Source of the DNA: Acidobacteriota bacterium
GTDB taxonomy: Bacteria > Acidobacteriota > Terriglobia > Acidiferrales > UBA7541
Length of the DNA stretch: 64,000 bases
Direction: 5' to 3'
NCBI GenBank assembly: GCA_003225315.1
Contig: QHZD01000022.1
Location: forward strand, 62,001-126,000
The position numbers were made by a program, and so were the translations under genes. The notes under the pieces are model-generated. The model had not been told where the DNA came from and made no database searches. It saw only the letters and a list, made by a program, of their open reading frames with translations. Shown one piece after another: positions 26,956 through 35,952 of this stretch (positions are counted from its first letter, which is position 1; each line of letters opens with the position of its first letter).

Positions 26956-27756
26956 TCAGCGGAACAGATCCTCGGCGGCGGGGCGGATGATGCTGGTGGC
27001 GGGTTCGGCGGAGGGCTTGTAGGGATAGCCGCGAATGAGAATGACGGGAAAACCTTCGGACTTGTCCATGAGCAGGCCGGCGGCAGCAGCGAGTTCGTCG
27101 GCCACGGCGAGAATGGTGGCGGTGAGAGGCTTGCCGTCGCGGTCACGCGTGCCGCGCAAATCGTGCAGGACCGGGACGCCGGACGCGCCGATGGCGACGT
27201 TCGTCAAGCCAAGACGCCAGGGGCGGCCAAACGTGTCGCTGATGATGACGGCGACGCGCTTGCCGGTGCGTTTGCGAAGGGCGGCGGCCAGATTTTTCGC
27301 GGACTGGTCGGGATCCCGGGGAAGCAGGGTCACGATGTCGTCGCCGGGAACATTCGAATGGTCGACGCCGGCATTGGCGCAGACGTAGCCGTGACGCGTT
27401 TCGGCAATCAACACAGGATCGGTGCGAACGAGACGCCTTGATTCGGTCAGGATCACCTCCACAAGACGAGGATCTTTTTTTTGCCGCTCTGCGATGGCCC
27501 GTGCTTGCGGGGAGGGCTCGATCGTTTCCAAATTGACAACCGCGCCTTCCGCTTTCGAAACGATTTTTTGCGCGACGACGAGAACGTCGCCGTTTTCGTA
27601 ATGCATGCGCGCTTTTCGGGCGGCGCTTGTTATTTGTTCACAGAGATCGTCGCCGCCGCGAATCTCAGGTATGCCGGGAAGGCGAAACAGGCGCACATCA
27701 GGATTGACAGCAGGAGACTTCCTAGTGGAAGCGCGAGAGTTGGAACGCTTGGCCAT
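26956..27756 (-). CDS. cofE: Coenzyme F420-0:L-glutamate ligase
   Basis: A 266-residue CofE-type ligase. LPGIPEIRGGDDL, VLVVAQKIVSKAEG, ANAGVDHSNVPG and ISDTFGRPWRLGLTNVAIG are the conserved blocks. It adds glutamates to F420-0 using GTP. It has only the ligase domain and lacks the C-terminal nitroreductase-like domain of actinobacterial FbiB, so polyglutamylation length is probably set differently. First gene of the cofE-cofG-cofD unit; ATG 27756 has no strong ribosome-binding site. Confidence 0.92.
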   Translation of the reverse strand: MAKRSNSRASTRKSPAVNPDVRLFRLPGIPEIRGGDDLCEQITSAARKARMHYENGDVLVVAQKIVSKAEGAVVNLETIEPSPQARAIAERQKKDPRLVEVILTESRRLVRTDPVLIAETRHGYVCANAGVDHSNVPGDDIVTLLPRDPDQSAKNLAAALRKRTGKRVAVIISDTFGRPWRLGLTNVAIGASGVPVLHDLRGTRDRDGKPLTATILAVADELAAAAGLLMDKSEGFPVILIRGYPYKPSAEPATSIIRPAAEDLFR

Positions 27757-27820
27757 GATCGCGGAAGAGGAATCTTACGCGAGCCGAGAGGACGTTTCAC
27801 CTGCGAAAAACCGAACGCGT

Positions 27821-27859
27821 GAAAAAGAAAACGGGCGCTCGCTTTCCAGCAACGCCCGT
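27821..27859 (-). terminator. Rho-independent terminator of the first FecR/DUF6600-like gene
   Basis: On the minus strand ACGGGCG (27859-27853) pairs with CGCCCGT (27837-27831), followed by TTTCTTTTTC. It lies 28 nt after the stop of the 27888-30323 gene. Confidence 0.85.
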
Positions 27860-27887
27860 CCGAAAGGTGCTCGACCCTGAGTGGAGA

Positions 27888-30323
27888 CTAGCCGCGGTGC
27901 GGCTTGTCGTCTTTTGGCTTGTCCTTGGACGCCTTGTTATCCGGCTTGTCTTTCGGACGTTCCTGCTTCTGTCGTTCCTGTTGCTGTTTTTGTTCCAGTT
28001 TCTGCTGCTGCTGGTCGTGTCTCTGCTCGAGTTGCTGGAGCTGCTGCTGTTGTCTCTGGTCGATCTGTTGCTGGCGTTGTTGTTCAGCGTTTTGCTGAGC
28101 CGCTTTCTGCCGTTCCTGAATCTGTTGCTGCTCGGCCTGCTGGCGCTGTTGTTGGCGTTGCTGGTCAGCGTTTTCCTGAGCCGCTCTCTGCCGCTCCTGA
28201 ACCTGCGGCTGCTCGACTTGCTGGCGCTGCTGTGGCTGGTTTTGTTCGACTCTCTGCCTTCTGGCATCCTCAGGATTGTTCTGCTGAATCTTCTGCTGCT
28301 CCTTGACCTGTTTCTGCTCGACCTTTTGACGCTCCTGATCCTGTTTTTGGCGGAGTTGGTCGAGTTGCTGCTGGTGCTTCTGTTCGAGCTGCGGGTTGAC
28401 GTCGTTCGGCCTGGAGTCATTCGGGCGCGACGAAGGCGGACGGTCGTTGTAGGCCCTCGGGTTGCCAGGCCTGCCAGAGTTACCTGGAGCGTTGCCACTA
28501 TTGCCAGGGGCGTTTCCAGAGTTGGCTGGAGGATTCACGGGCTGGTTCGGAGGATTCCCCGGAACGGAATTGTTCATCGAGGACGGGCGATTGTTGTCGT
28601 TTCTATCGTTTCTATCATTGCGCGGGTTGCTCCGGATATTGGCCGGATTATTCTGCGCGTTGGCCGGGTTATTCGGCGCGTTGTCCGCAGGACGATTGGC
28701 CTGAACGCCTCGCGGCGAGCCCGGTTGGACCGGCGGGGCAATCCTTATGTTGGGACGCGACTGTTGATCGTTCTCGACTCCTGCTCGACGCATCTGAGAA
28801 ACAGCCGGCGGCATGCCGCCATTGGCTTGAATCACTTGCTGCTGCTTCGTAAAGGAAACCGGCGTTGGCGGAGGAGCAGTCCTCGCCACAACCGGGCGGC
28901 TCATTGCAGAGGCAGGCGGGCGCGCGCGCGCTTCCACACCGGCACCGAGCACGCTGCGCTGCTGGGGCGCAACGGTAGGAGTGGTCGGATTAACCTGCGC
29001 CGACTCGATTTCGCGGCGATCAATCTTCATCATGTGTCGGTCGACAGGCTGCGCCGATGTAAACGCTTCGTGTGAAGTGACGGTTACAGCGTTCGGCGCG
29101 GTCTGGTTCACGTACCGGATGTTGGTGACGTTTTTGTTGACGACGACATAGTTGTAGTAATTGTTGACGACGACGTTGTTCACGGTCGTATTGGAGACGT
29201 TGACGTTTGTGACGTAAGTGCGGCTGACGCGATAAGAAGGCACATAGACTTCACGCGGCGCAAGCGGGAACCAGGCGACGCCGACTCCACCGCCCCCACC
29301 GACTCCGATGCCGACGCTGAAGTGCGGCCCGCCGACCCAGGCCACGAGAGCAGGAGCGTAAACCGGACGCACGTAGGCTACGCCAACGACGGCGCGGGGC
29401 GCGCACGGCACCCAGCCCCAGACCCCGCCGACAGCAACCCAGCGGCCGTAATGGAAGGGAGCAAAGCCCCAAGGCTCATTGTCGACCCACGTCCAGCCCC
29501 AAGGCGAAATCCAAACCCAGTGGCCGTAGCGATAGGGAGCCCAGCCCACGACGGTGGTGTGCGGAAACCAAACGGTGCCATATTCGGGAACGGGGCGCCA
29601 GCCGCCGTATTCGTCGAGGTCTTCGTAACCAATCACATCCGAAGAGACGTAGCGGGAGGATTGTGCGTGATCTTCGCGGCGGTCGCGGTCACGGCACCAG
29701 TGGTCAAAGTCGTCGTCATCGTTGCCGAAGCTTTGAATGTCAGCGTCGAGCTGGTCAATTCCGGCGAAAGTGCCAGTTTCCCGCGAATGAATGGTATATG
29801 CCGAGCCGCCGCCGGTGACCTCGCCCTGGCCGTCGCGAACAACGACGACAGTGGTGTCGCCGGCTTCGTTGACGTCGACTTTATAGTTGCCCGGGCGAAG
29901 AACGGAGAAGGCGAGGTTGGGCGTATCAATTTCAAGAGTTTCGTCGTTTTCGAGCCGCCGCACGCGTACGTTTAAGGTGCCTTCGGTGATGCGGATTTGC
30001 GCGGTGCGGTCGTCGAGATTCAAGAACGAAAAGCCGGTATTGCTGGAAAGGCGGATCGCCGCGGAGCCGATGTTCAGCTCGGCACGCGAACGGTTATCGG
30101 TCCAAAGCTTGTCACCGGTAGTGATAGGGCGGTTGACTACGGCGGTGACCCAATCGTCGGTGCCTGCGGGATTGAAGGAAACGTTGCCGTGCGTATAGCT
30201 GAGGCGAGCGACGCGGCTAGGCGGATCGTCGTCATCATCGGCAGCGGCGCGTTGCGGCGCAAACAGAGCCACTGCCAGCGCGACGCTGAGCAGGCTCGTT
30301 AATCTGAGCAGATGTTTTCTCAT
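27888..30323 (-). CDS. FecR/DUF6600-like envelope protein with Gln-rich coiled-coil tail
   Basis: An 811-residue exported protein (signal 1-28, ending RAAA). Residues about 40-190 are a FecR-like domain (RVARLSYTHGNVSF, GDKLWTDNRSRAELNIGSAAI, NLAFSVLRPGNYKVDV). Residues 230-300 hold the Trp/Tyr-rich YGGWRPVPEYGTVW and WVWISPWGWTWVDNEPWGF blocks that I associate with DUF6600. Poly-Val/Asn strands follow, then an Asn/Pro-rich stretch, and from about 620 a Gln/Arg/Glu coiled coil ending in Lys/Asp. AGGAGAG precedes ATG 30323. It is a paralogue of the neighbouring gene 30659-32992. The role is unknown; an envelope or surface scaffold is inferred. Confidence 0.8.
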   Translation of the reverse strand: MRKHLLRLTSLLSVALAVALFAPQRAAADDDDDPPSRVARLSYTHGNVSFNPAGTDDWVTAVVNRPITTGDKLWTDNRSRAELNIGSAAIRLSSNTGFSFLNLDDRTAQIRITEGTLNVRVRRLENDETLEIDTPNLAFSVLRPGNYKVDVNEAGDTTVVVVRDGQGEVTGGGSAYTIHSRETGTFAGIDQLDADIQSFGNDDDDFDHWCRDRDRREDHAQSSRYVSSDVIGYEDLDEYGGWRPVPEYGTVWFPHTTVVGWAPYRYGHWVWISPWGWTWVDNEPWGFAPFHYGRWVAVGGVWGWVPCAPRAVVGVAYVRPVYAPALVAWVGGPHFSVGIGVGGGGGVGVAWFPLAPREVYVPSYRVSRTYVTNVNVSNTTVNNVVVNNYYNYVVVNKNVTNIRYVNQTAPNAVTVTSHEAFTSAQPVDRHMMKIDRREIESAQVNPTTPTVAPQQRSVLGAGVEARARPPASAMSRPVVARTAPPPTPVSFTKQQQVIQANGGMPPAVSQMRRAGVENDQQSRPNIRIAPPVQPGSPRGVQANRPADNAPNNPANAQNNPANIRSNPRNDRNDRNDNNRPSSMNNSVPGNPPNQPVNPPANSGNAPGNSGNAPGNSGRPGNPRAYNDRPPSSRPNDSRPNDVNPQLEQKHQQQLDQLRQKQDQERQKVEQKQVKEQQKIQQNNPEDARRQRVEQNQPQQRQQVEQPQVQERQRAAQENADQQRQQQRQQAEQQQIQERQKAAQQNAEQQRQQQIDQRQQQQLQQLEQRHDQQQQKLEQKQQQERQKQERPKDKPDNKASKDKPKDDKPHRG

Positions 30324-30658
30324 GTCGGAATCTCTCCTGAAACCTGAGCGGCCGTGATTCCATTGCGCCGCGTCAGTTGACGTTCCTGGGTAAGTTGCCT
30401 GGACTTACTCCAAACAGTAGCACTTCATCGTTAGAGAGCATTGGCTGTGCATTCTCCCCATGTCGAAACAGCAAATGCCAGTAACGAAATCCTTCACTTC
30501 ATCTAACACCAGCGGGCGGGAAGAGTTGTGTGGGTGCCGTGCCGGGAATCGTTGAACAGGTGGGATGGGAGGCCGAGAGAATTTCAATTGCAGTGCATGC
30601 CGAAAAGCAAAAGGCCCGTCCGGTTTTAGCGAGCGGGCCTTTGAATTTGAGAAGGAGA
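30324..30658. other. Region between the two FecR/DUF6600-like paralogues
   Basis: About 335 bp that hold the upstream gene's terminator (30601-30642), the promoter zone of 27888-30323, a short inverted repeat (GTAAGT at 30390, ACTTAC at 30403) and a possible degenerate copy of the 6531-type repeat near 30491. No gene is seen. Confidence 0.5.
30601..30642 (-). terminator. Rho-independent terminator of the second FecR/DUF6600-like gene
   Basis: On the minus strand AAAGGCCCG pairs with CGGGCCTTT (9 bp) around a 15-nt loop, followed by TGCTTTTC. It sits directly after the stop of the 30659-32992 gene. Confidence 0.85.
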
Positions 30659-32992
30659 TTAGTGTCGACCGTGAGAGCTGGACCCTCCACCGCCGTGTGA
30701 ACTTCCGCCACCTCCGCTACTGTGTGAACCGCCACCACTGCTGTGTGAACTTCCGCCACCTCCACTACTATGCGAACTGCCACCGCTATAGCTACGGCCT
30801 CCGCCACCTCCACCGCTATAGCTGCGGCTGCCACCTCCGCCGCCGCTATAGCTGCGGCTGGGAGCGGAATAGGACGGTGTGGAGTAGGAGCGAGACGGAG
30901 CCGGATAGCTGCGGCTCGGGGCGGAATACGTTCGCGGCTCCGAGTAAGAGCGAGAGGGCGGCGGACTGTAAGAGCGCGGCTGCTGCGAATAACCGCGATT
31001 GTTGTTGAAAGGTTGCGAACGCTGCGGCGGCTCGTACGCGCGGCCGCTGTTCGAATTGCTCGGACGATTGCTGTTGGAGCTGGGCGTCGACGCCGAAGGC
31101 CGTGACGACTGGCCGTTGGAAGGCGCGGGTTGCCCGCCCCCGCGTGCCCAGGGCGGACGGTTCGTATCGCTCATGCGCGCGGTTTGCGCCGGCACAGTCG
31201 TGGTTGACCGATTGGAGTTTCCGAAACCTGCGGGCGCGCGGCCACGATCCGTTGCATTTCCTTGAGCCTCCCAAGTGCGCGGGCTATTGCCGGCGCGCTG
31301 CGAAGCCGTATTGCCCATGACACTGGCGGACGTTCGGTTGGAGTTGGACATCGCCGAAGGCGGCCGATTCTGCGAAAGCTCCCGCTGACGAGTCATCTGC
31401 GAAGTAGCGGGCGTGCTATTGAAACGGCCGTTCATCGCGGGGGAATTGCCCGGACGATTGTATGTAGCGGGCGCGTTGTTGCGCGTGGGCATGTTCTGCT
31501 GCGTGGCCAAGCGCTGACTCATGCCGCTGTTCACAGGCGCATTGCCAGAGCGGCCGGGAGTCAGACCGGCGCTGTTGACGGTATGAACGCGCATTTGGGA
31601 TGTCCCTGCCGCCGGTGCGGTGCGCGCGATTACGGCGCGGTTCTGAACCGAGGCCGGGGGCCGGGCGACGTTCGATCGCATATTTACCGAGCCCAGCGCG
31701 CTGTGCGGCGTGGCATGGATACCGACTGAGTTGGTCACCTGGGCGCCGCGCAGTGCAGCCGGCGTGAGATGCGTGGCTCCACGGTTGATGGCCTGGCCGT
31801 TCATGAAGGCGTTGCGATTCGCGACGGTTACGGCATTCACGTTGTGGGCGTTCACAAAATTGACGTTACGAATGTTGGTGTTGAACACGTTCCTGTTGCG
31901 GATGAACGTGTTGCGCACATTGATTCGTTCAACGAAGTCATGACGGCAACGGAACCAGGGAAAGAACGGTTCGCCAAAGCCGAGCGGGAACCAGCCGACT
32001 CCGAAACCAAACCCACCGCCGAAAAAGCCGACAAACGCGGGGCCATAGACCGGATACCCAAAAGCCGGGCCCGGGCACCAGCCCCAGCGGCCACCGAAAT
32101 AGTTCCAGCGGCCATAGTGGTACGGCGCAAAGCCCCACGGTGAATAGTCAACCCAGGTCCAGCCCCACGGGCCGACCCAGTTCCAATAACCGTAGCTGTA
32201 AGGAGCCCAGCCAATCGCAACTTCGCGCGGATACCAAACGTGGCCGTATTCCGGCTCATCGCGCCAGTCGCCATAGTCGTCGAGGTCGTCATAGCCGACC
32301 ATATCGCGCGAAACGTATTTCGCGGAGACAGAATGGTCTTCCTTCAAGTCGCGCTCGGCTGCCCAGCGATCGAGGCCATCGGGACCAGGCGCCTTCTCAA
32401 TACTGTATTGAATGTTTTCCGTGCCGTTAAATTCGGCGCGCTCACCGGGATGAACTTCGTAAGTCTTGCCACCGGCGGTGACTTCGCCTTCGCCGCGAAT
32501 CACGGTCACGCGGGCGGAGTCGCCGTTTTCGTTCACGTCAACGCGAAAAGCGCCTGCTTCCTTGACGGTGAATGCAAGATTCGGAGCGTCCACTTCGTAG
32601 AGGTCGCCCTGGCGAAGTTCGCTAACGCGGAAATTGACGCTGCCTTCCGCGAGGCGCATTTGCGTGACGCCCTGGTCGAGATTGAGGAAGGAAAGAGCGG
32701 TCATGCTGCCCAAGTGGATGGAGGCCACACCAGCTTGCAATTCGGCGCGGGAGTCTTTGTCGACCCAGATCTTGTCGCCGATGGTCACGGGACGGTTTTT
32801 CGCGGCGCTGCCCCAATCACCTTGCCCACCGGGCTGCAGAGAAACGGAACCATCGACATAGCTGATGCGGGCGACGCGCGTGGGCGGGTCTTTTTCTTCG
32901 TCTGCTCGCGCCTTCGGAGCCGCAAAACTCAAGAGACCGGCGAAACACAGGAGCATGCTGAGGCTGCTTTTACCTGTGAATGTCTTTTTCAT
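30659..32992 (-). CDS. FecR/DUF6600-like envelope protein with Ser/Tyr/Gly-rich tail
   Basis: A 777-residue exported protein (signal 1-30, ending PKARA). It shares the FecR-like domain (RVARISYVDGSVSL, GDKIWVDKDSRAELQAG, NLAFTVKEAGAFRVDV) and the Trp-rich block (WNWVGPWGWTWVDYSPWGF) with its neighbour, but the tail differs: a long Asn/Arg/Pro region, then RSYS/PAPSRSYS repeats and finally Gly/Ser/His runs (SSHSSGGGG). Tandem duplication with tail exchange is the simplest reading. The low-complexity tail suggests a flexible surface segment. It has its own terminator, so the two copies are separate units. Confidence 0.8.
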   Translation of the reverse strand: MKKTFTGKSSLSMLLCFAGLLSFAAPKARADEEKDPPTRVARISYVDGSVSLQPGGQGDWGSAAKNRPVTIGDKIWVDKDSRAELQAGVASIHLGSMTALSFLNLDQGVTQMRLAEGSVNFRVSELRQGDLYEVDAPNLAFTVKEAGAFRVDVNENGDSARVTVIRGEGEVTAGGKTYEVHPGERAEFNGTENIQYSIEKAPGPDGLDRWAAERDLKEDHSVSAKYVSRDMVGYDDLDDYGDWRDEPEYGHVWYPREVAIGWAPYSYGYWNWVGPWGWTWVDYSPWGFAPYHYGRWNYFGGRWGWCPGPAFGYPVYGPAFVGFFGGGFGFGVGWFPLGFGEPFFPWFRCRHDFVERINVRNTFIRNRNVFNTNIRNVNFVNAHNVNAVTVANRNAFMNGQAINRGATHLTPAALRGAQVTNSVGIHATPHSALGSVNMRSNVARPPASVQNRAVIARTAPAAGTSQMRVHTVNSAGLTPGRSGNAPVNSGMSQRLATQQNMPTRNNAPATYNRPGNSPAMNGRFNSTPATSQMTRQRELSQNRPPSAMSNSNRTSASVMGNTASQRAGNSPRTWEAQGNATDRGRAPAGFGNSNRSTTTVPAQTARMSDTNRPPWARGGGQPAPSNGQSSRPSASTPSSNSNRPSNSNSGRAYEPPQRSQPFNNNRGYSQQPRSYSPPPSRSYSEPRTYSAPSRSYPAPSRSYSTPSYSAPSRSYSGGGGGSRSYSGGGGGGRSYSGGSSHSSGGGGSSHSSGGGSHSSGGGGSSHGGGGSSSHGRH

Positions 32993-33061
32993 GACGAACC
33001 CTCGGTTCTCGGTCGGAACGCGGGCCGCTGTGGCCCTCTCTACTAATGAGACGTTCTAGCC

Positions 33062-33092
33062 GATGGGAGCGTAACATCGAATGGCTCCCATC
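33062..33092. promoter_or_regulatory. Hairpin upstream of the FecR/DUF6600-like gene
   Basis: GATGGGAGC (33062-33070) pairs with GCTCCCATC (33084-33092) around a 13-nt loop, 70 nt before the start of 30659-32992. It could be a leader structure or a terminator; there is no T-tract. Confidence 0.35.
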
Positions 33093-33234
33093 AGGTATAA
33101 CACCGCAATGGGAAAGAAGTTGCCCACGGGGACGGCCGGGCCCAGGCTGCGTTCGGTAAAGATGGCCAACGCTCCTGCCATTTATAAATCACTTAGAATC
33201 TGTATTTTAGAGCAGGCGTGGGCCAGCCCTGACG

Positions 33235-34200
33235 CTACCTTAGCGTCGAATAGAGGGCTTGCTTCCACCGCTTGTTGTCGATGGTCCAGTAGAGTTTGGT
33301 TTTCTTACCGCGTTCCAGGACCGGTGCCCAAACAGCACGATTGCGGTCGTTCCCAGCCACATTGAGGCGGTCCACCACGGTCATACCCAAGGTCAATTCG
33401 CTGGAAGTCTCCACGTCCACATAGTGGTCGCTTTGCTGCGTGACGATGGTTGGGTCCAGCGCGATGGACATGGCGACGGGGTCTGGCAATGAAATTCCGC
33501 GCTCGCCGGTCTGCTCAAAGTATGCTTCCTTGGCGCGGCTATTGCATTCAATCGCGAAGCGCGCTTGCGGCGTGCCAAAACTCAGCACGTGCTTGATGTC
33601 GTCTGGATTCAGGGCCGCTTCACCACGACAAAGATGCCATCCGACTAGCTCGACCGGAAGTCCGCTCCGGAGCACGATTCGCGCCGCTTCGGGATCGCAC
33701 CAGATGTTGTACTCGGCAGCGGGAGTCACGTTGCCCTCGCAGCAGGGAGCGCCGCCCATGACGACACAGCGGCCGACCTTAGAGGCGATGCCGGGATTGC
33801 GCTGCAAAGCCAAAGCAGTGTTTGTCAGCGGTCCCAGCGTCACCAGCACGAGGCCGGGATTGGAATCGATGGTCTCGATGATGGCATCTGCTGCGTGGAG
33901 TTTTTCGCGCTCCTTCTTCGGGGCCGGGTAACCGTGGTCTCCCAGGCCATCGCGCCCATGGAACCAGTGGGCGCTCTGGTGCGGGCGATTCAGGGGCTTC
34001 TCCGCGCCCATGAAAACGGGAACGTTCGCGCGGCAAAGTTCCGCAGTGTACAGAGCGTTGCGCGTGGATTGCTGAACGGAAACATTTCCGGCAACGGTAG
34101 TAATGGCCAGCACGCGTACCAGGGGAGAGCGTAGCGCCATGATCAGGGCTACGGCGTCGTCGGAAGCGGTGTCGGTATCAATCAGGAAGAGTGGTTTCAC
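33235..34200 (-). CDS. Nucleoside hydrolase (IunH/RihA type)
   Basis: A 321-residue enzyme. DTDTASDDAVAL near the N-terminus is the calcium-binding DxDxxxDD cluster, GPLTNTALAL and EYNIWCDPEAARIVL are further family blocks. It splits the N-glycosidic bond of ribonucleosides for salvage. Base preference cannot be read from sequence. It stands alone on the minus strand. Confidence 0.9.
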   Translation of the reverse strand: MKPLFLIDTDTASDDAVALIMALRSPLVRVLAITTVAGNVSVQQSTRNALYTAELCRANVPVFMGAEKPLNRPHQSAHWFHGRDGLGDHGYPAPKKEREKLHAADAIIETIDSNPGLVLVTLGPLTNTALALQRNPGIASKVGRCVVMGGAPCCEGNVTPAAEYNIWCDPEAARIVLRSGLPVELVGWHLCRGEAALNPDDIKHVLSFGTPQARFAIECNSRAKEAYFEQTGERGISLPDPVAMSIALDPTIVTQQSDHYVDVETSSELTLGMTVVDRLNVAGNDRNRAVWAPVLERGKKTKLYWTIDNKRWKQALYSTLR

Positions 34201-34264
34201 GCGGCGTAGGATAGCAAACCCGGCGCGAGGCCGCGCTCAAAAACAATTTAGTCCGATGGCTCGA

Positions 34265-34723
34265 TCACCTGGAGAATCGCCGTACGCTAAGGGATATGGG
34301 AAGTCCGACACAGAAGATATGTATGACCACGCCGATAATCATCATCTTCATGGAAAACGGACGCTTGGCGGCAGCGGAGAGTGGCACCACGATGCGGTTC
34401 ATGAAGAAATAAACGGCCACGCCATAAAGAGCACCAAAAACGACTGCGTGCTCTATCAAGGGGCGAATAGCGCGGCTCGCTACAAAAAAGACCGTAGCCG
34501 CTCCATATGCGATGACGAAGTGACAAAGAAGCCCAAGCAGCGCCGTCACGAGTCCGCCGTCGAGCGCCTTCGGCCCGAGCAACCCGCTGGCAATTCCTTG
34601 CAGCAAGCGCATAGGCTTGAGGCCCAAGTATCCGTAGACGATGAGCGCAGCCGTAATGTCCAGGACGCCGCACGCAAACCCGGCCCACAGCACTGCAAGC
34701 ATAGCGTTTGGGTCTTTCTCCAA
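34265..34723 (-). CDS. Four-helix membrane protein of unknown function
   Basis: A 152-residue hydrophobic protein with four predicted membrane helices and short polar loops (LLQGIASGLLGPKAL, FMNRIVVPLSAAAKRPFS). Its start appears to be TTG 34723, because GGAGG lies 5 nt before it; the next in-frame ATG (34702) lacks such a site. It resembles an uncharacterised family of small acidobacterial and proteobacterial membrane proteins. No function is known. Confidence 0.65.
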   Translation of the reverse strand: MEKDPNAMLAVLWAGFACGVLDITAALIVYGYLGLKPMRLLQGIASGLLGPKALDGGLVTALLGLLCHFVIAYGAATVFFVASRAIRPLIEHAVVFGALYGVAVYFFMNRIVVPLSAAAKRPFSMKMMIIGVVIHIFCVGLPISLSVRRFSR

Positions 34724-34882
34724 GAAAACCTCCGTTGCTGTGTCACAAAATCTGCCCGCAAGCTTACACCACAGACTTCACTTTTCCGGTAACCGCGTCG
34801 CGGGTCCAAGTGAAGCTGGATGAATTCTGAACCATTCTCCTGTATGCCGCGTTGGGCGTAGACTATTTAAGGATTTCAAGCT

Positions 34883-35806
34883 ATGGGGCTGTTTTTCTTT
34901 CTTGTGGCTATGCTTGGTTGGCCTGTCGAGCTTCGAGTAGAAGTCCGTAATTCCGAAGTGTGGGTGATCCGTGATGGAAATGGGTATCAGCTCACTCACG
35001 ACGGAAAATCTAAATTGCAAGCGGAACTGTCACCCGGGAAGACCCGAATCGCCTACTATGAACAATGCATAGAAGCAGAACATTGCACGCCCACGGTTAT
35101 CATCCTCGACCTCGAAGGGAAACCAATTGTTTCCTTCCAGCCGAAGCACGGGGCCGTTCCGCCAGTAGAACCTTGCTCTAACATTCTTTCCATTGCGTGG
35201 GTTGGGAACAACGCAGTTGCAGCCATCTGCCATATCAATCCATCCGTGAGCGAATACATCGAGACTGACCTATCCACTGAGCAAACGGTCAGCGACCTCA
35301 TCGGATATGACTTCACGATCTCACCCAACGGCAAAGAGGTCGCGCATGTCGGCTGGATCCCTCACTTTGCGCCACCGTATGCCCAGAGCAACTATCTACA
35401 AGTTGATAACACGACTATTTATCCGCTTCCAAAGGGGACGAAACCTATCGAGCAGAAGGATCTGCGAGATCCGCCAGAAGTCGTTCTTCAAAAGGGCCTG
35501 ACTTACAGCGGCATCCATGACTTTGTGCCAGGGATGTTCTGGGCGCCTGACTCTCAGCGGATTGCTCTAGTCGATTGCATCTATGACTGGAAGGCAAACC
35601 ATCCTGGATCGCTAACAGCCGGAGATGGGGAAGACTCTAACCGCCGATGCTCGCTCGCTGTTGTTTCGAAGAATGGGGAGGCTGCATTGTTCCCTCTGAG
35701 TGACTTGTCCGTTGATGACATTCGAAAGATGTCCATGTCGTGGACCAGCCCGCACAAACTCTCGCTTAGCATGGGCAACGTAACTAAGGCCTTCACTGTC
35801 CGATAA
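34883..35806 (+). CDS. Exported WD40/propeller-like protein of unknown function
   Basis: A 307-residue protein with a short hydrophobic N-terminus (GLFFFLVAMLGW) and repeating strand patterns (YQLTHDGKSKLQAELSPGKTRIAYYE, FTISPNGKEVAHVGW, MFWAPDSQRIALVDC) of the TolB/WD40-like PD40 type. No catalytic motif is present. It stands alone. Confidence 0.65.
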   Translation: MGLFFFLVAMLGWPVELRVEVRNSEVWVIRDGNGYQLTHDGKSKLQAELSPGKTRIAYYEQCIEAEHCTPTVIILDLEGKPIVSFQPKHGAVPPVEPCSNILSIAWVGNNAVAAICHINPSVSEYIETDLSTEQTVSDLIGYDFTISPNGKEVAHVGWIPHFAPPYAQSNYLQVDNTTIYPLPKGTKPIEQKDLRDPPEVVLQKGLTYSGIHDFVPGMFWAPDSQRIALVDCIYDWKANHPGSLTAGDGEDSNRRCSLAVVSKNGEAALFPLSDLSVDDIRKMSMSWTSPHKLSLSMGNVTKAFTVR

Positions 35807-35952
35807 CGGGTTCTCCAGCACCAAAACATGTAATTCATGGAATAGCTGCAAAGCCTGACAAACGCCAGAGTTTCCCGGCATCTCATTGCAAATGCGAGTC
35901 AGCCCGAATTGATCTTAGTCTTAGTAAACCGGCGGTCGATCTTCTCGCTTTG

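Noticed and set aside
27819-29075. Long plus-strand open frame, leucine-rich
   Set aside because: It is the antisense of the Gln-rich tail of the FecR/DUF6600-like gene; CAG/CTG-rich codons read backwards give leucines. No domain or start signal.
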